DNA from: Azolla caroliniana
Lineage: Eukaryota > Polypodiophyta
Reading direction: 5' to 3'
Assembly (NCBI GenBank): GCA_043228905.1
Contig: JBHGNT010000007.1
Coordinates: 9,610,001-9,674,000, forward strand
DNA length: 64,000 nt
Numbering within the stretch: the stretch's first letter is position 1; every line of letters begins with the position of its first letter. Under the pieces are notes generated by a model. It was not told the origin of the DNA. It saw nothing but the letters and a program-made list of their open reading frames with translations, and did no database searches. Positions 11,115 to 19,310 of this stretch are shown here, in pieces. The position numbers were made by a program, and so were the translations under genes.

Positions 11115-11916
11115 GTGACTCCCTCTCTCATGTACGCAGCGGCGGTTTGGGCTCCAAGACTACCATCTTTCATGTGGACGCAATTAGAGAGACCATTGGT
11201 GATGATGTTATCACGCCAACTCCGAAGCAAATCTTCGGTCCCACATGACATTATTAGGGTTGAGTTCACTCTACCCCCTATGTTAGTAGAAGCACTTTTT
11301 CAACTTGGAGTCTTTATCCACAGGATACATAACCAACCACTTGATAGAATATCCCATCAAGCCTTTAAGGCTTCTCGAGCACTGTATGAGCCCGACTATA
11401 CTAGCTCATGGTATGGCATGATGGTGAGTTGGCTTCTTGCCAATGGTCTAGACATTAATAACCTCCCCCCCCTTAAGTACGACCACACGACTGATAACAC
11501 TTTAATCTCTCATGAGGACCATAATAAAGTAATACGCCAAGAAATATGGCAAAATTATACTCGGTATAAATGGATCACCCCACTAGAGGCACTCCCATCT
11601 AAAATGTCGTACTATAAGGAACACTTTATGCACTTCTCTAAGTTAGGTTTTATCACGCGAACAAGATATCTAGATGTATTCTTACCACATGCACTAAGGG
11701 TTGCCATTGGTCAACTTAGAATATCATCTCACCAACTTGAGATTGAGAATATGGATGTACAAATGGAGACCCTAGGGAGGAAAGGATATGTAGGTTATGC
11801 CACATAGAGATAGAGGATGAGTACCATTTTACATGCAAATGCCCCACCTATGCCGAGATAAGGGCAAAATACCAAGACATACTTGGTTCCTCTCCCACCC
11901 TCCCTAAACTATTAGA
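11115..11916 (+). pseudogene. LINE ORF2 C-terminal region, first part (to the gypsy insertion)
   Basis: Same frame as the RT. It runs from PSLMYAAAVWAPRLPSFMW to CRLCHIEIEDEYHFTCKCP near 11790-11850, which has the CCHC spacing of the zinc-binding module usual in LINE ORF2 C-termini. A TAG at 11805-11807 falls within the zinc module. The gypsy element enters at 11917 and the coding text resumes at 17589. Minus-strand LINE fragments in NUP107 introns encode homologous pieces. Confidence 0.8.
11912..11916. repeat. target-site duplication of the gypsy element (left)
   Basis: TTAGA precedes the left LTR and the same five bases follow the right LTR at 17589-17593. Confidence 0.9.
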
Positions 11917-11917
11917 T

Positions 11918-11986
11918 GTCATGGCAAGACTCGAACCCATGACTTTATGCTACATGGGTCGAGCTCTTACCATTAGATTAGGAGTT
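11918..11986 (-). other. antisense tRNA-like segment at the start of the gypsy LTR
   Basis: On the minus strand TAATGGTAAGAGCTC resembles a tRNA D-arm/A-box, and GGGTTCGAGTC about 30 bases on is a good B-box and T-loop. Acceptor pairing is poor. The same segment is present in the 3' LTR (17157-17225). It may be a captured tRNA-derived sequence within U3. Confidence 0.4.
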
Positions 11987-12094
11987 GTATTTTGTAGGAT
12001 ATTATTTTCATTTATACTTTATCATAGAAAATTGATGTATATTCCAGATCTCTCTGGAACATTCTAGAAGCTTCAAGATTATTCCTAAAAACAC

Positions 12095-12101
12095 TATAAA
12101 A
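12095..12101 (+). promoter_or_regulatory. TATA box of the gypsy LTR
   Basis: TATAAAA in the context CACTATAAAAGGAGG. Usual spacing of about 30 bp predicts a transcript start near 12125-12130. Confidence 0.75.
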
Positions 12102-12126
12102 GGAGGCACAAGGCATTGTTTTGAAC

Positions 12127-12139
12127 CAAATTGGTTCAA
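12127..12139 (+). promoter_or_regulatory. putative self-primer at the gypsy mRNA 5' end
   Basis: The 13 bases CAAATTGGTTCAA lie at the predicted transcript start and are an exact reverse complement of 12352-12364, two bases past the 5' LTR. In the Tf1/sushi group of chromoviruses the mRNA 5' end folds back on such a site to prime reverse transcription. The segment is also half of a 9-bp palindrome (TTGAACCAA-A-TTGGTTCAA), so a chance explanation must be kept in mind. Confidence 0.6.
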
Positions 12140-12351
12140 CGCCAGTCTTAAGCCTCTTAGCCGCTTGTACTTATCTTTTCACATAATATATAGCTGCTGT
12201 CATCATCTCTCTCATTCTCGCTATCTCTCTCTCTCTCTCCTCTTCTCACTTCCTCTCTCGGGAATCTTACGCAGTCCCGTCCTCTTAGTACTAATAGTAC
12301 TGCTGTTCTTAGTACTAATTCCATCTCTGTTTTAGTACTATTCCTGACAGT

Positions 12352-12364
12352 TTGAACCAATTTG
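12352..12364 (+). promoter_or_regulatory. putative self-priming PBS of the gypsy element
   Basis: TTGAACCAATTTG is separated from the LTR end CA by GT. The order CA-GT-PBS is what retroviral-type 3' processing by integrase would produce. It lacks the TGG start expected of a tRNA 3'-end complement. Confidence 0.6.
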
Positions 12365-12417
12365 TCCTCTAACCTACTTGTCACTCTCCCTCATCCTCCT
12401 ACCCTTTTCCCTATACT

Positions 12418-13575
12418 ATGGCTACTGTTAGCGCCCAAGAATACCAATCCGTTTTCTCCGAGCTACAGTGCCTAAAAGAAAAGTTTGTTGCCCTGGAACA
12501 AGAAAACCAACGGCTGATAGGGGATCTGCAACAAATCGCTCTAGAAAAACAACAAACGCAACAACAACATGGGGAGTTAGCGTTACGGGTACAACAACTC
12601 GAAGCAGCGTTGCAACAACAAGGATCCAGTCCCCAAGGATTTCATAAAGAGCCCAAGATTGGACTTCCTGTGAAATTTGATGGAACGCGTTCGCAATTCT
12701 GAGGATTCCTTAATCAGGTACGCTTAGTCATCCAGATGCATCCTTCCCGATATCCCACTGATGCATCTCGAGTCGGCCTAATAGGCACGCTACTTAGCGG
12801 CTCAGCCTTGGCATGGTTTGCTCCGCTTCTAGAAAAACAATCACCCTTACTTAATAACTTTGAAGATTTTATTGGTGAGTTTAAAGCCTGCTTTGGAGAC
12901 ACCGACAGCATCAGGACGGCGATCAACAAGATCCGGCGATTGCGTCAAGGCGATCGTCCAGCCTCTGCCTACGCGGCGGATTTCCGCCTACTTGCTTCAG
13001 ATATACCCTGGGATGATCAAGCACTAATGGAGCAGTTTCGCTATGGCTTGCGAAACGATGTCAAAGATCTACTTCTAACTTTCCCCGAAGAACCAAAGTC
13101 TCTTACGGAGGCAATCAGTCGAGCAGTTCGATGTGACAACCGCCTTTTTGAACGGCGTTCAGAACGTCAATTACAGATACCACGCTCTAGGCCAGAGCCC
13201 ACTTACGCCGCAGTCGCGGCTAAACCGTTTGCACGAGACACACCTCAAGCAAATACTTCGACACCGATGGAGATCGATACCATGCGTCGACGCGGCCCGT
13301 TATCGGAAGAAGAAAAGCAACGACGACGTGCCAATCGATTATGTCTTTATTGCGGTGGACCAGGACATATCGCCATCAATTGTCCCCATAGGCCAAGAAG
13401 ACAGGTAAATCAAATCGTCGCCTGTACTAAACCCGAGTCAATTCTTCCCTTTGGAGTGTCTGATAGTATTAATAGTACTAATAGAGTGTCAGATAGTATT
13501 CATAGTACTAATAGCCCAAGTATCTCAAATAAATTTGAAATCCTTAGTCAATTAGATGAAGAGTTAAACGATTGA
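12418..13575 (+). CDS. gypsy gag, with an in-frame TGA at codon 95
   Basis: Starts at the first ATG after the leader (MATVSAQEYQSVF). Residues 5-70 are heptad-like and glutamine-rich, a likely coiled coil. The capsid domain follows (PVKFDGTRSQF, stop, GFLNQVRLVIQ), with SALAWFAPLLE, and then the retrotransposon gag region to a CCHC knuckle CLYCGGPGHIAINC near 13345-13385. The TGA at 12700-12702 replaces what by context should be a sense codon (CGA to TGA is the simplest change) and the frame continues without a shift. Gag ends at TGA 13573-13575 inside a frameshift signal. Either the copy is defective and was mobilised in trans, or the stop is read through. Confidence 0.85.
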
Positions 13576-16500
13576 GTCCAGCCAAAATAGGAGCCATTTG
13601 GTTGGACAGCAGCCCTAGATCTGTACAGCCCATTAGTGGTTCCATTCCTTCCAAGCAAGTTAGCAATGTGTTCCTAGCCCAAGTCATTGTTAGTATTAAA
13701 AGTACTCCCCCAGTACCCGTCCTAGCACTTTTAGATTCCGGAGCTAATTCCTGTTTCATGGATCGAAATTTTGCCCAAGCTTCTCAGATATCCTTAAGAA
13801 AACTTCCTTGTCCCGCATCTGTAGTGGTCATTGATGGTCGTCCCATTGCTTCCGGGAATATTGTAGAAGAATCAGAACCCATTCAAGTTGTCCTAGGTAG
13901 TTTTGTGTGTATAATATCATTTAATATAATTAGTAGTCCAGAGCATCCCATTGTCCTAGGATTACCTTGGCTTGAATTACATAATCCAGCCATAGATTGG
14001 AGAACAAGAGAAGTCCGATATCGACCACCCCAAGAATCAACTCACCGAGTTTCGACCATTTCACTCCATCAACTACGCGAAGAAGGACCCAAGGAGGCAA
14101 TGTTCCTATTTGCCATATCAGTACATCCTTCTAGCACTATTAAGAAGGACTCCTCAATACAACTTCCGGCAAAATATCATCCTTATGCCGATGTATTTGA
14201 CAAGGTAAAAGCCGGTACCCTTCCTCATCACCGTCCCTATGACTGTCCCATCGATTTACAACCAGGAACCGAGCCACCATGGGGACCAATTTACAACTTG
14301 TCACCCACCGAGTTAGAAGTCCTTCGAGCCTACATAGAGGAGAACTTGGCAAGCGGGTTCATCCGTCATTCGAAATCTCCGGCCGGTGCACCCATCTTCT
14401 TTGTCAAGAAGAAAGATGGCTCACTTCGTCTTGTCGTTGATTACCGCGGATTGAATAAAGTCACCATCCGGAATAGGTATGCACTTCCTCTTATATCAAG
14501 TCTTTTAGAGCGAGTTAATGGTGCCAAGTTTTTTACTAAAATCGACCTACGAGGAGCGTATAATCTCGTGCGGATCCGACCGGGAGATGAGTGGAAGACC
14601 GCTTTTCGCACGCGGTATGGGCATTTCGAGTATACTGTTATGCCGTTTGGCCTAACCAATGCACCCGCAGTCTTCCAACACATGGCAAATGATATATTCA
14701 GAGAACTCTTGGATATCTGTTTGATCATTTATCTGGATGATCTGTTGATTTATTCGAAGACCCAGGAAGAGCACGATTCTCATGTACTATTAGTACTAAA
14801 GCGACTCCGCGAGAATGGTCTTTATGCCAAGCTAGAGAAATGTAGCTTTGACTGCAAGCAAGTGGAATTTCTAGGCTACGTCATCTCCTCAAAGGGCATC
14901 GCCATGGATCCAGCTAAAATCCAAACTGTACTAGAGTGGCAAATTCCACGGTCGGTACGAGATGTACAATGTTTTCTAGGCTTTGCTAACTTCTACCGTA
15001 AGTTTATACAGGATTACTCGAAGATTATTTTACCTCTCACACAACTTACGAAGAAGGGCCAAGCATTTCTTTGGTCCATCGAAGCAGATATGGCTTTTCG
15101 GCATCTTAAGAAAGCCTTTACATCAGCACCGATTCTAGCTCATGTGGATACAAGCAAACCATTCATCATGGAGGCCGACGCATCAGATTTCGCCCTCGGT
15201 AGCATCCTTTCTCAACAAGGCGATAAAGAAGAGTTGCATCCGGTGGCTTTCCATTCGCGCAAATTCAATGTCGCAGAAATCAACTACGAAATACATGACA
15301 AGGAGTTATTAGCCATCGTGGATTCATTTGTACAATGGCGGCATTTTTTAGAGGGCTCTCCACATCAGGTCATTGTCTTTAGCGATCATAAAAATCTTGC
15401 TTATTTTCAGAACGCTCGCGTACTAAATCGACGGCAAGCTCGGTGGGCGCAATTCCTCACGCGTTTCAACTTCGAAATCACATATCGACCGGGGAAGCAG
15501 CAAGGAAAAGCAGATGCACTATCACGGCGTTCATATCTTGCACCTCGTCCTGGTGACGCAACATTTGATAATCAAAAGCAAGTAATCTTGGGACCAACAC
15601 GATTGCACACGACGCGGATTTTTCACACCCCGATGGATTCACGGATTACCGATGACATACGTGCAACCTTGAAGACGGATAGTTTTGCTCAAGACATCCT
15701 GGCGCACATTGATACTTCTCGGGCATCCTGTTCTCAGTCTCAACAACCAGGTATTGACTACCGACAATTCGAATATCATGATGGTTTGTTATTCTTTAAA
15801 AAGCGCGTATATGTCCCCGATTGCTCCTGTCGCCTTCAAATCGTCCAACATTGTCACGACACCCATACGGCGGGACATTTCGGTAGTACCAAGACGTTGG
15901 AGTTAGTGCAGCGATCTTTTTGGTGGCCCCACATGCGCCGTTTTGTCGACGACTATGTTCGGACCTGTGATGCTTGCTGCCGAGCAAAGATGCCACGACA
16001 CCATCCATATGGCTTGTTGGAACCTTTACCAATTCCAAGTAAGCCATGGCAGTCTATTTGTCTTGATTTTATTACAGATCTGCCGGTCTCGAAGGGGTTC
16101 GATGCTATTCTAACCGTCGTCGATCGATATACGAAGATGGCACATTTTGTGCCATGTACTAAAGCCATCACTAGCGAGGAAACCGCCGCTCTTGTTATGC
16201 GTGAGGTATTTCGGCATCATGGCCTACCAGACAGTATTATCAGTGATCGAGGCCCACAATTTGTCTCCAAATTTTGGCAGCATCTCTTCAGGATGCTCAA
16301 GGTCTCCTGCAACCTCTCCTCCGGCTATCATCCTCAAACTGACGGACAGGCGGAACGAACAAACCAAACGTTGGAGCAATATCTCCGGTGTTTCCTGAGT
16401 TATCAACAAGACGATTGGGCCGAGATTCTCCACTTTGCGGAGTTTGCGTATAATAATGCTATTCACTCCTCGACTCGGGTCTCCCCATTTCTCGCTTATA

Positions 16501-17144
16501 CCGGTTTCCATCCTCGCTGGTCGGTGATCGACACTCCGGAGCTACCTACCAACCCTCGTGCCGAGGACCATTTGCAGAGGCTACGCAAGATCCAGATGGA
16601 TCTCTCTACTCACCTTCGTCATGCTCAACACACACAGAAGACTTATGCGGATCGTCATCGGATTCCCTCCTCTTTTGCCATCGGAGATCGAGTATGGCTC
16701 TTACGTCGTCACATCAAGACTACTCGACCGTGCGACAAGTTGGATTATCGACGACTCGGTCCTTTCCGTATTACGAGGAAGATTAATGATGTCACCTTTC
16801 GCCTGGATCTCCCTCCGCAGCTTCAGATACATCCGGTTTTCCATTGTTCTCTTCTTGAACCTTATAAAACAAACACCATTCCCGATCGTGTGACACCACC
16901 GCCGCCCCCGCTGGAGTTGGACACCGGCCCGGAGTATGAAGTTGCTGCCATCCTCGATTCCAAACTTGTTCGCAACAAACTTTATTACTTGGTCGATTGG
17001 CTCGGTTATAGTCCGAGCGAACGTACTTGGGAACCCGTCGAGAATGTTGCCAATGCACAAGATCTTCTTGCTGATTTCCACCGAAAGTATCCGGACAAAC
17101 CCGGTCCGCAGTTAGCGCCGACTCGTTCCACTCGTCGTCTTTAA
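13560..17144 (+). CDS. gypsy pol: protease, RT, RNase H, integrase, chromodomain
   Basis: The frame opens after a TGA at 13557-13559 and has no ATG at its start, so it needs -1 frameshifting from gag. Numbering residues from 13572: protease LALLDSGANSC near 51-61; RT with FTKIDLRGAYNLVR and catalytic YLDDLLIYS near 387; RNase H MEADASDFALG near 533; integrase zinc finger (HDTHTAGHFG...CDACC) about 763-805; integrase core with LDFITDLP, DRGPQF and QAERTNQTLE (DDE at about 832, 892, 927); chromodomain with LYYLVDWLGYSPSERTWEP about 1122-1176. The frame is intact over its whole length, so the enzymes could be functional. Chromodomains are known to guide integration toward marked chromatin. Confidence 0.96.
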   Translation, partial: RVKRLSPAKIGAIWLDSSPRSVQPISGSIPSKQVSNVFLAQVIVSIKSTPPVPVLALLDSGANSCFMDRNFAQASQISLRKLPCPASVVVIDGRPIASGNIVEESEPIQVVLGSFVCIISFNIISSPEHPIVLGLPWLELHNPAIDWRTREVRYRPPQESTHRVSTISLHQLREEGPKEAMFLFAISVHPSSTIKKDSSIQLPAKYHPYADVFDKVKAGTLPHHRPYDCPIDLQPGTEPPWGPIYNLSPTELEVLRAYIEENLASGFIRHSKSPAGAPIFFVKKKDGSLRLVVDYRGLNKVTIRNRYALPLISSLLERVNGAKFFTKIDLRGAYNLVRIRPGDEWKTAFRTRYGHFEYTVMPFGLTNAPAVFQHMANDIFRELLDICLIIYLDDLLIYSKTQEEHDSHVLLVLKRLRENGLYAKLEKCSFDCKQVEFLGYVISSKGIAMDPAKIQTVLEWQIPRSVRDVQCFLGFANFYRKFIQDYSKIILPLTQLTKKGQAFLWSIEADMAFRHLKKAFTSAPILAHVDTSKPFIMEADASDFALGSILSQQGDKEELHPVAFHSRKFNVAEINYEIHDKELLAIVDSFVQWRHFLEGSPHQVIVFSDHKNLAYFQNARVLNRRQARWAQFLTRFNFEITYRPGKQQGKADALSRRSYLAPRPGDATFDNQKQVILGPTRLHTTRIFHTPMDSRITDDIRATLKTDSFAQDILAHIDTSRASCSQSQQPGIDYRQFEYHDGLLFFKKRVYVPDCSCRLQIVQHCHDTHTAGHFGSTKTLELVQRSFWWPHMRRFVDDYVRTCDACCRAKMPRHHPYGLLEPLPIPSKPWQSICLDFITDLPVSKGFDAILTVVDRYTKMAHFVPCTKAITSEETAALVMREVFRHHGLPDSIISDRGPQFVSKFWQHLFRMLKVSCNLSSGYHPQTDGQAERTNQTLEQYLRCFLSYQQDDWAEILHFAEFAYNNAIHSSTRVSPFLAYTGFHPRWSVIDTPELPTNPRAEDHLQRLRKIQMDLSTHLRHAQHTQKTYADRHRIPSSFAIGDRVWLLRRHIKTTRPCDKLDYRRLGPFRITRKINDVTFRLDLPPQLQIHPVFHCSLLEPYKTNTIPDRVTPPPPPLELDTGPEYEVAAILDSKLVRNKLYYLVDWLGYSPSERTWEPVENVANAQDLLADFHRKYPDKPGPQLAPTRSTRRL
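13563..13643 (+). promoter_or_regulatory. -1 programmed ribosomal frameshift signal with H-type pseudoknot
   Basis: The slippery heptamer GTTAAAC (13563-13569) is in the phase G-TTA-AAC of gag. After a 6-nt spacer, an 11-bp stem forms between 13576-13586 and 13597-13607 with one G-U pair. Loop bases 13590-13596 (GGAGCCA) can pair with 13637-13643 (TGGTTCC), 7 bp with one G-U. The pol frame is -1 relative to gag, and the two frames overlap only in 13560-13575. The geometry (S1 of 11 bp, 3-nt L1, S2 of 7 bp, 29-nt L3) is that of a classical frameshifting pseudoknot. Pairing was done by eye. Confidence 0.85.
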
Positions 17145-17155
17145 GGGGGAGATAG
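17143..17155 (+). promoter_or_regulatory. polypurine tract of the gypsy element
   Basis: AAGGGGGAGATAG directly before the 3' LTR, overlapping the pol stop codon. It primes plus-strand DNA synthesis in this family. Confidence 0.85.
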
Positions 17156-17588
17156 TGTCATGGCAAGACTCGAACCCATGACTTTATGCTACATGGGTCG
17201 AGCTCTTACCATTAGATTAGGAGTTGTATTTTGTAGGATATTATTTTCATTTATACTTTATCATAGAAAATTGATGTATATTCCAGATCTCTCTGGAACA
17301 TTCTAGAAGCTTCAAGATTATTCCTAAAAACACTATAAAAGGAGGCACAAGGCATTGTTTTGAACCAAATTGGTTCAACGCCAGTCTTAAGCCTCTTAGC
17401 CGCTTGTACTTATCTTTTCACATAATATATAGCTGCTGTCATCATCTCTCTCATTCTCGCTATCTCTCTCTCTCTCTCCTCTTCTCACTTCCTCTCTCGG
17501 GAATCTTACGCAGTCCCGTCCTCTTAGTACTAATAGTACTGCTGTTCTTAGTACTAATTCCATCTCTGTTTTAGTACTATTCCTGACA
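17156..17588 (+). repeat. 3' LTR of the gypsy element (433 bp)
   Basis: Same length and, by direct reading, same sequence as 11917-12349. Followed by the target duplication TTAGA at 17589-17593. Confidence 0.96.
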
Positions 17589-17990
17589 TTAGATACACTA
17601 GATATAAAGAAATTAGGTAGATACATCTTAGAATTGAAACAACACAGAGAGAATAAGTTACAAAACGTTGATAATAATGTTGCTAATGTTTACCAACATG
17701 TAACAAATGAAGTTTTTCAGGAATAAGGGGAGACAATGAATGTCGACACACCTACACCACTCGGGCTTTTCCTTGATGAAGCAGAAAATCAAAGAAGAAC
17801 CAAACGCCCTTGGATGTTGGGTTTCAAAGCAACTCGACGAGATGTAGAAGCAATAAAGAAAATAAGGGAAAGTGAACTACACCGCCTAGAAGCCATGGCT
17901 AGGGCACTCTATGCATGGGGACCATGGGTCACACCCACACCAAAAACTTTTGACCTCCCACTTCTTTTAGAGAGACTTGGGTGGAAATGA
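17589..17990 (+). pseudogene. LINE ORF2 C-terminal end (after the gypsy insertion)
   Basis: KKLGRYILELKQHRENKLQN matches the LINE fragment in NUP107 intron 15 (CLGLFLLELKRHREKLLKN near 32930), so this is the continuation of the interrupted LINE. A TAA near 17725 precedes an 84-codon open stretch (17736-17990) ending LPLLLERLGWK. That stretch contains RRDVEAIKKIRESELHRLE, which I do not recognise outside this LINE context. Confidence 0.65.
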
Positions 17991-18110
17991 GATTAGGCTT
18001 AATGCAAAGTTTTGTACACTTAGAACTTTCTTAGCTTAAGCTATTTTCTTTTATTTTAGTTTTGATGATTGGATAAACACTCATTTTTGTTGTAAACCTA
18101 TTGTCTCATG

Positions 18111-18158
18111 GGCCAAATTTGGCCTTAGAAGACGTTAATATTTCTTTCTTTCTTTCTC
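18111..18158 (+). other. LINE 3' end: palindrome and (TTTC)n tail
   Basis: A perfect 14-bp palindrome GGCCAAATTTGGCC (18111-18124) is followed by TTAATATTTC and a TTTC repeat instead of poly(A). LINE copies in NUP107 introns (32384-32420 and 33716-33755, minus strand) end the same way, with AGGCCATTTTGGCCT then TTAATATATCTTTCTTTC. Confidence 0.75.
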
Positions 18159-18340
18159 TTCATTAACTACCGAAACTCATGGGTCATGGGGAATGTGAAA
18201 ACTCATTAGTTATGTGTCATAGAATATGATTCTATGACACATAGTTAATGTGTAGATAAGAGTGGTGACTTTTGACCTTTGAGTGCACACTCTCAAGGGT
18301 GTGTTCACACACTAGACTAGGTTGAGCTTGATTCTCAACA
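18155..18340 (-). repeat. 5' LTR of copia B, segment 2
   Basis: Matches the distal part of the A and C LTRs (CTTCATTAACTAC, TGTGTCATAGAATATGATTC) and ends with GAGCTTGATTCTCAACA. It continues the LTR left at 8455. Confidence 0.8.
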
Positions 18341-18884
18341 AAAACATATCCTATAATAAGAACATTGCAGTAGACTATCTTTCGAACGGGAAGCATAAGA
18401 AACAATTCATGTATGTGACTTCATCTCCAGAATTTCGTTGAAGTTGCATCTTCTTGACTTGATCAACGCATCCTCACCTTACTCCTCTTTTTGCTTTTTC
18501 AAGTGATCCAACATGTCAACTATTCATATGAGATGATCCCTTTACATTGCATATGTTGTAAACCTTCGAACTATCATGAAGACCAGTCATGCTAGTAACG
18601 CCTTCCATGTCACCACATCACGAAACGAGACCTTATGGACTATATCTCTGACTTGATCAATCCCAACAGCTTTTGAATACATATCCATTAAATAAAAAAC
18701 AATACTCTCCATTGCCTCTGTAGGTGTTGCATATGTACAAGCCAAACTTCCCATGTTGCCCTAGAGCTGTTTCCTTCAATCGCATTCTGTTAAAGTTCTG
18801 AATCGCAGTCTTTTGGATATAATAATTCGGAATATACTTCGTCGAATACAACAGACACATGCAAAAGAAAATGCTTTTGATTTC
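18341..18884. other. no gene recognised
   Basis: AT-rich sequence between the copia B LTR and the left tRNA-Glu repeat array. Open stretches are short and show no family I know. Confidence 0.5.
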
Positions 18885-19239
18885 GTCGTTACTTTAATTA
18901 AACAATATACCTCTTACCTTTCATACGAGTGTAAATAAGTTGAATAAGCAATTATGTTATACTTTATGTTATAGAAGGCGAACTTTTCATCAAATTCAAA
19001 TCATTATCGATGATTGGTAATAGACTCGATAATTGTAACCCATTATAGCATATAAGATTTAATAAGATATTTATGGTAAGACCTAATTTTGAATTGACTA
19101 TGATTGGGAATAGAGTCAATAATTCTAACCCACTATAGCATACAAGATTTAATAATTATAGTAAGACCTAACCTTAAATTGAATTTTCAAAATACGAAAC
19201 ATTTTTGCCCTAAGATATCTAGAAACATGATATCATCCT

Positions 19240-19310
19240 TGCATTGTCGTAGTGGAAGCCAATTTTCTTCGGTGAAAGCTGAGTATCCCATCCAACTAAA
19301 CTACAATGCA
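19240..19310 (-). pseudogene. tRNA-Glu-like sequence, type II
   Basis: A 71-nt tRNA-Glu relative whose loop still reads CTTTCAC (anticodon TTC), but its anticodon stem no longer pairs. The acceptor ends TGCATTG and CAATGCA pair perfectly, with position 2 changed on both sides relative to TCCATTG/CAATGGA. A 5'-half duplicate follows at 19311-19361. Confidence 0.6.

Larger units (their letters stand above)
11917..12349 (+). repeat. 5' LTR of the gypsy element (433 bp)
   Basis: Runs TGTCATGG...CTGACA. It contains a TATA box (12095-12101), a pyrimidine-rich leader and several AGTACT motifs near its 3' end. The first 70 bases, read on the minus strand, resemble a tRNA body. I found no difference from the 3' LTR when reading both line by line. 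Confidence 0.96.
11917..17588 (+). mobile_element. Ty3/gypsy chromovirus, young insertion
   Basis: A complete 5,672-bp element: 433-bp LTRs that I read as identical base for base, a 5-bp target duplication (TTAGA), gag, a -1 frameshift signal, then pol with protease, RT, RNase H, integrase and a C-terminal chromodomain. The gene order and chromodomain place it in the chromovirus branch of Ty3/gypsy. Identical LTRs mean it inserted very recently, yet gag carries an in-frame TGA. There is no classical tRNA primer site. It lies inside the LINE. Confidence 0.97.
8456..18154 (+). mobile_element. APE-type non-LTR retrotransposon (LINE), interrupted by the gypsy element
   Basis: The element carries an exonuclease-endonuclease-phosphatase domain, a reverse transcriptase and a C-terminal zinc-binding region on the plus strand, then a 3' UTR with a perfect GGCCAAATTTGGCC palindrome and a (TTTC)n tail. 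It sits inside the LTR of copia B; the flanks at 8455 and 18155 match neighbouring LTR positions of copia C. The reading frame has an early frameshift and several stops, so it is inactive. Boundaries are good to roughly 10-20 bp because the LTR copies diverge there. Confidence 0.85.

Noticed and set aside
12352-12364. Conventional tRNA primer site for the gypsy element
   Set aside because: Does not begin with TGG, and I could not match it to the 3' end or the anticodon half of initiator tRNA-Met.
17736-17990. 84-codon open frame that could be a small host gene
   Set aside because: It follows directly on LINE ORF2 C-terminal text restored after the gypsy target duplication and precedes the LINE 3' hairpin, so it is most simply the end of the LINE.
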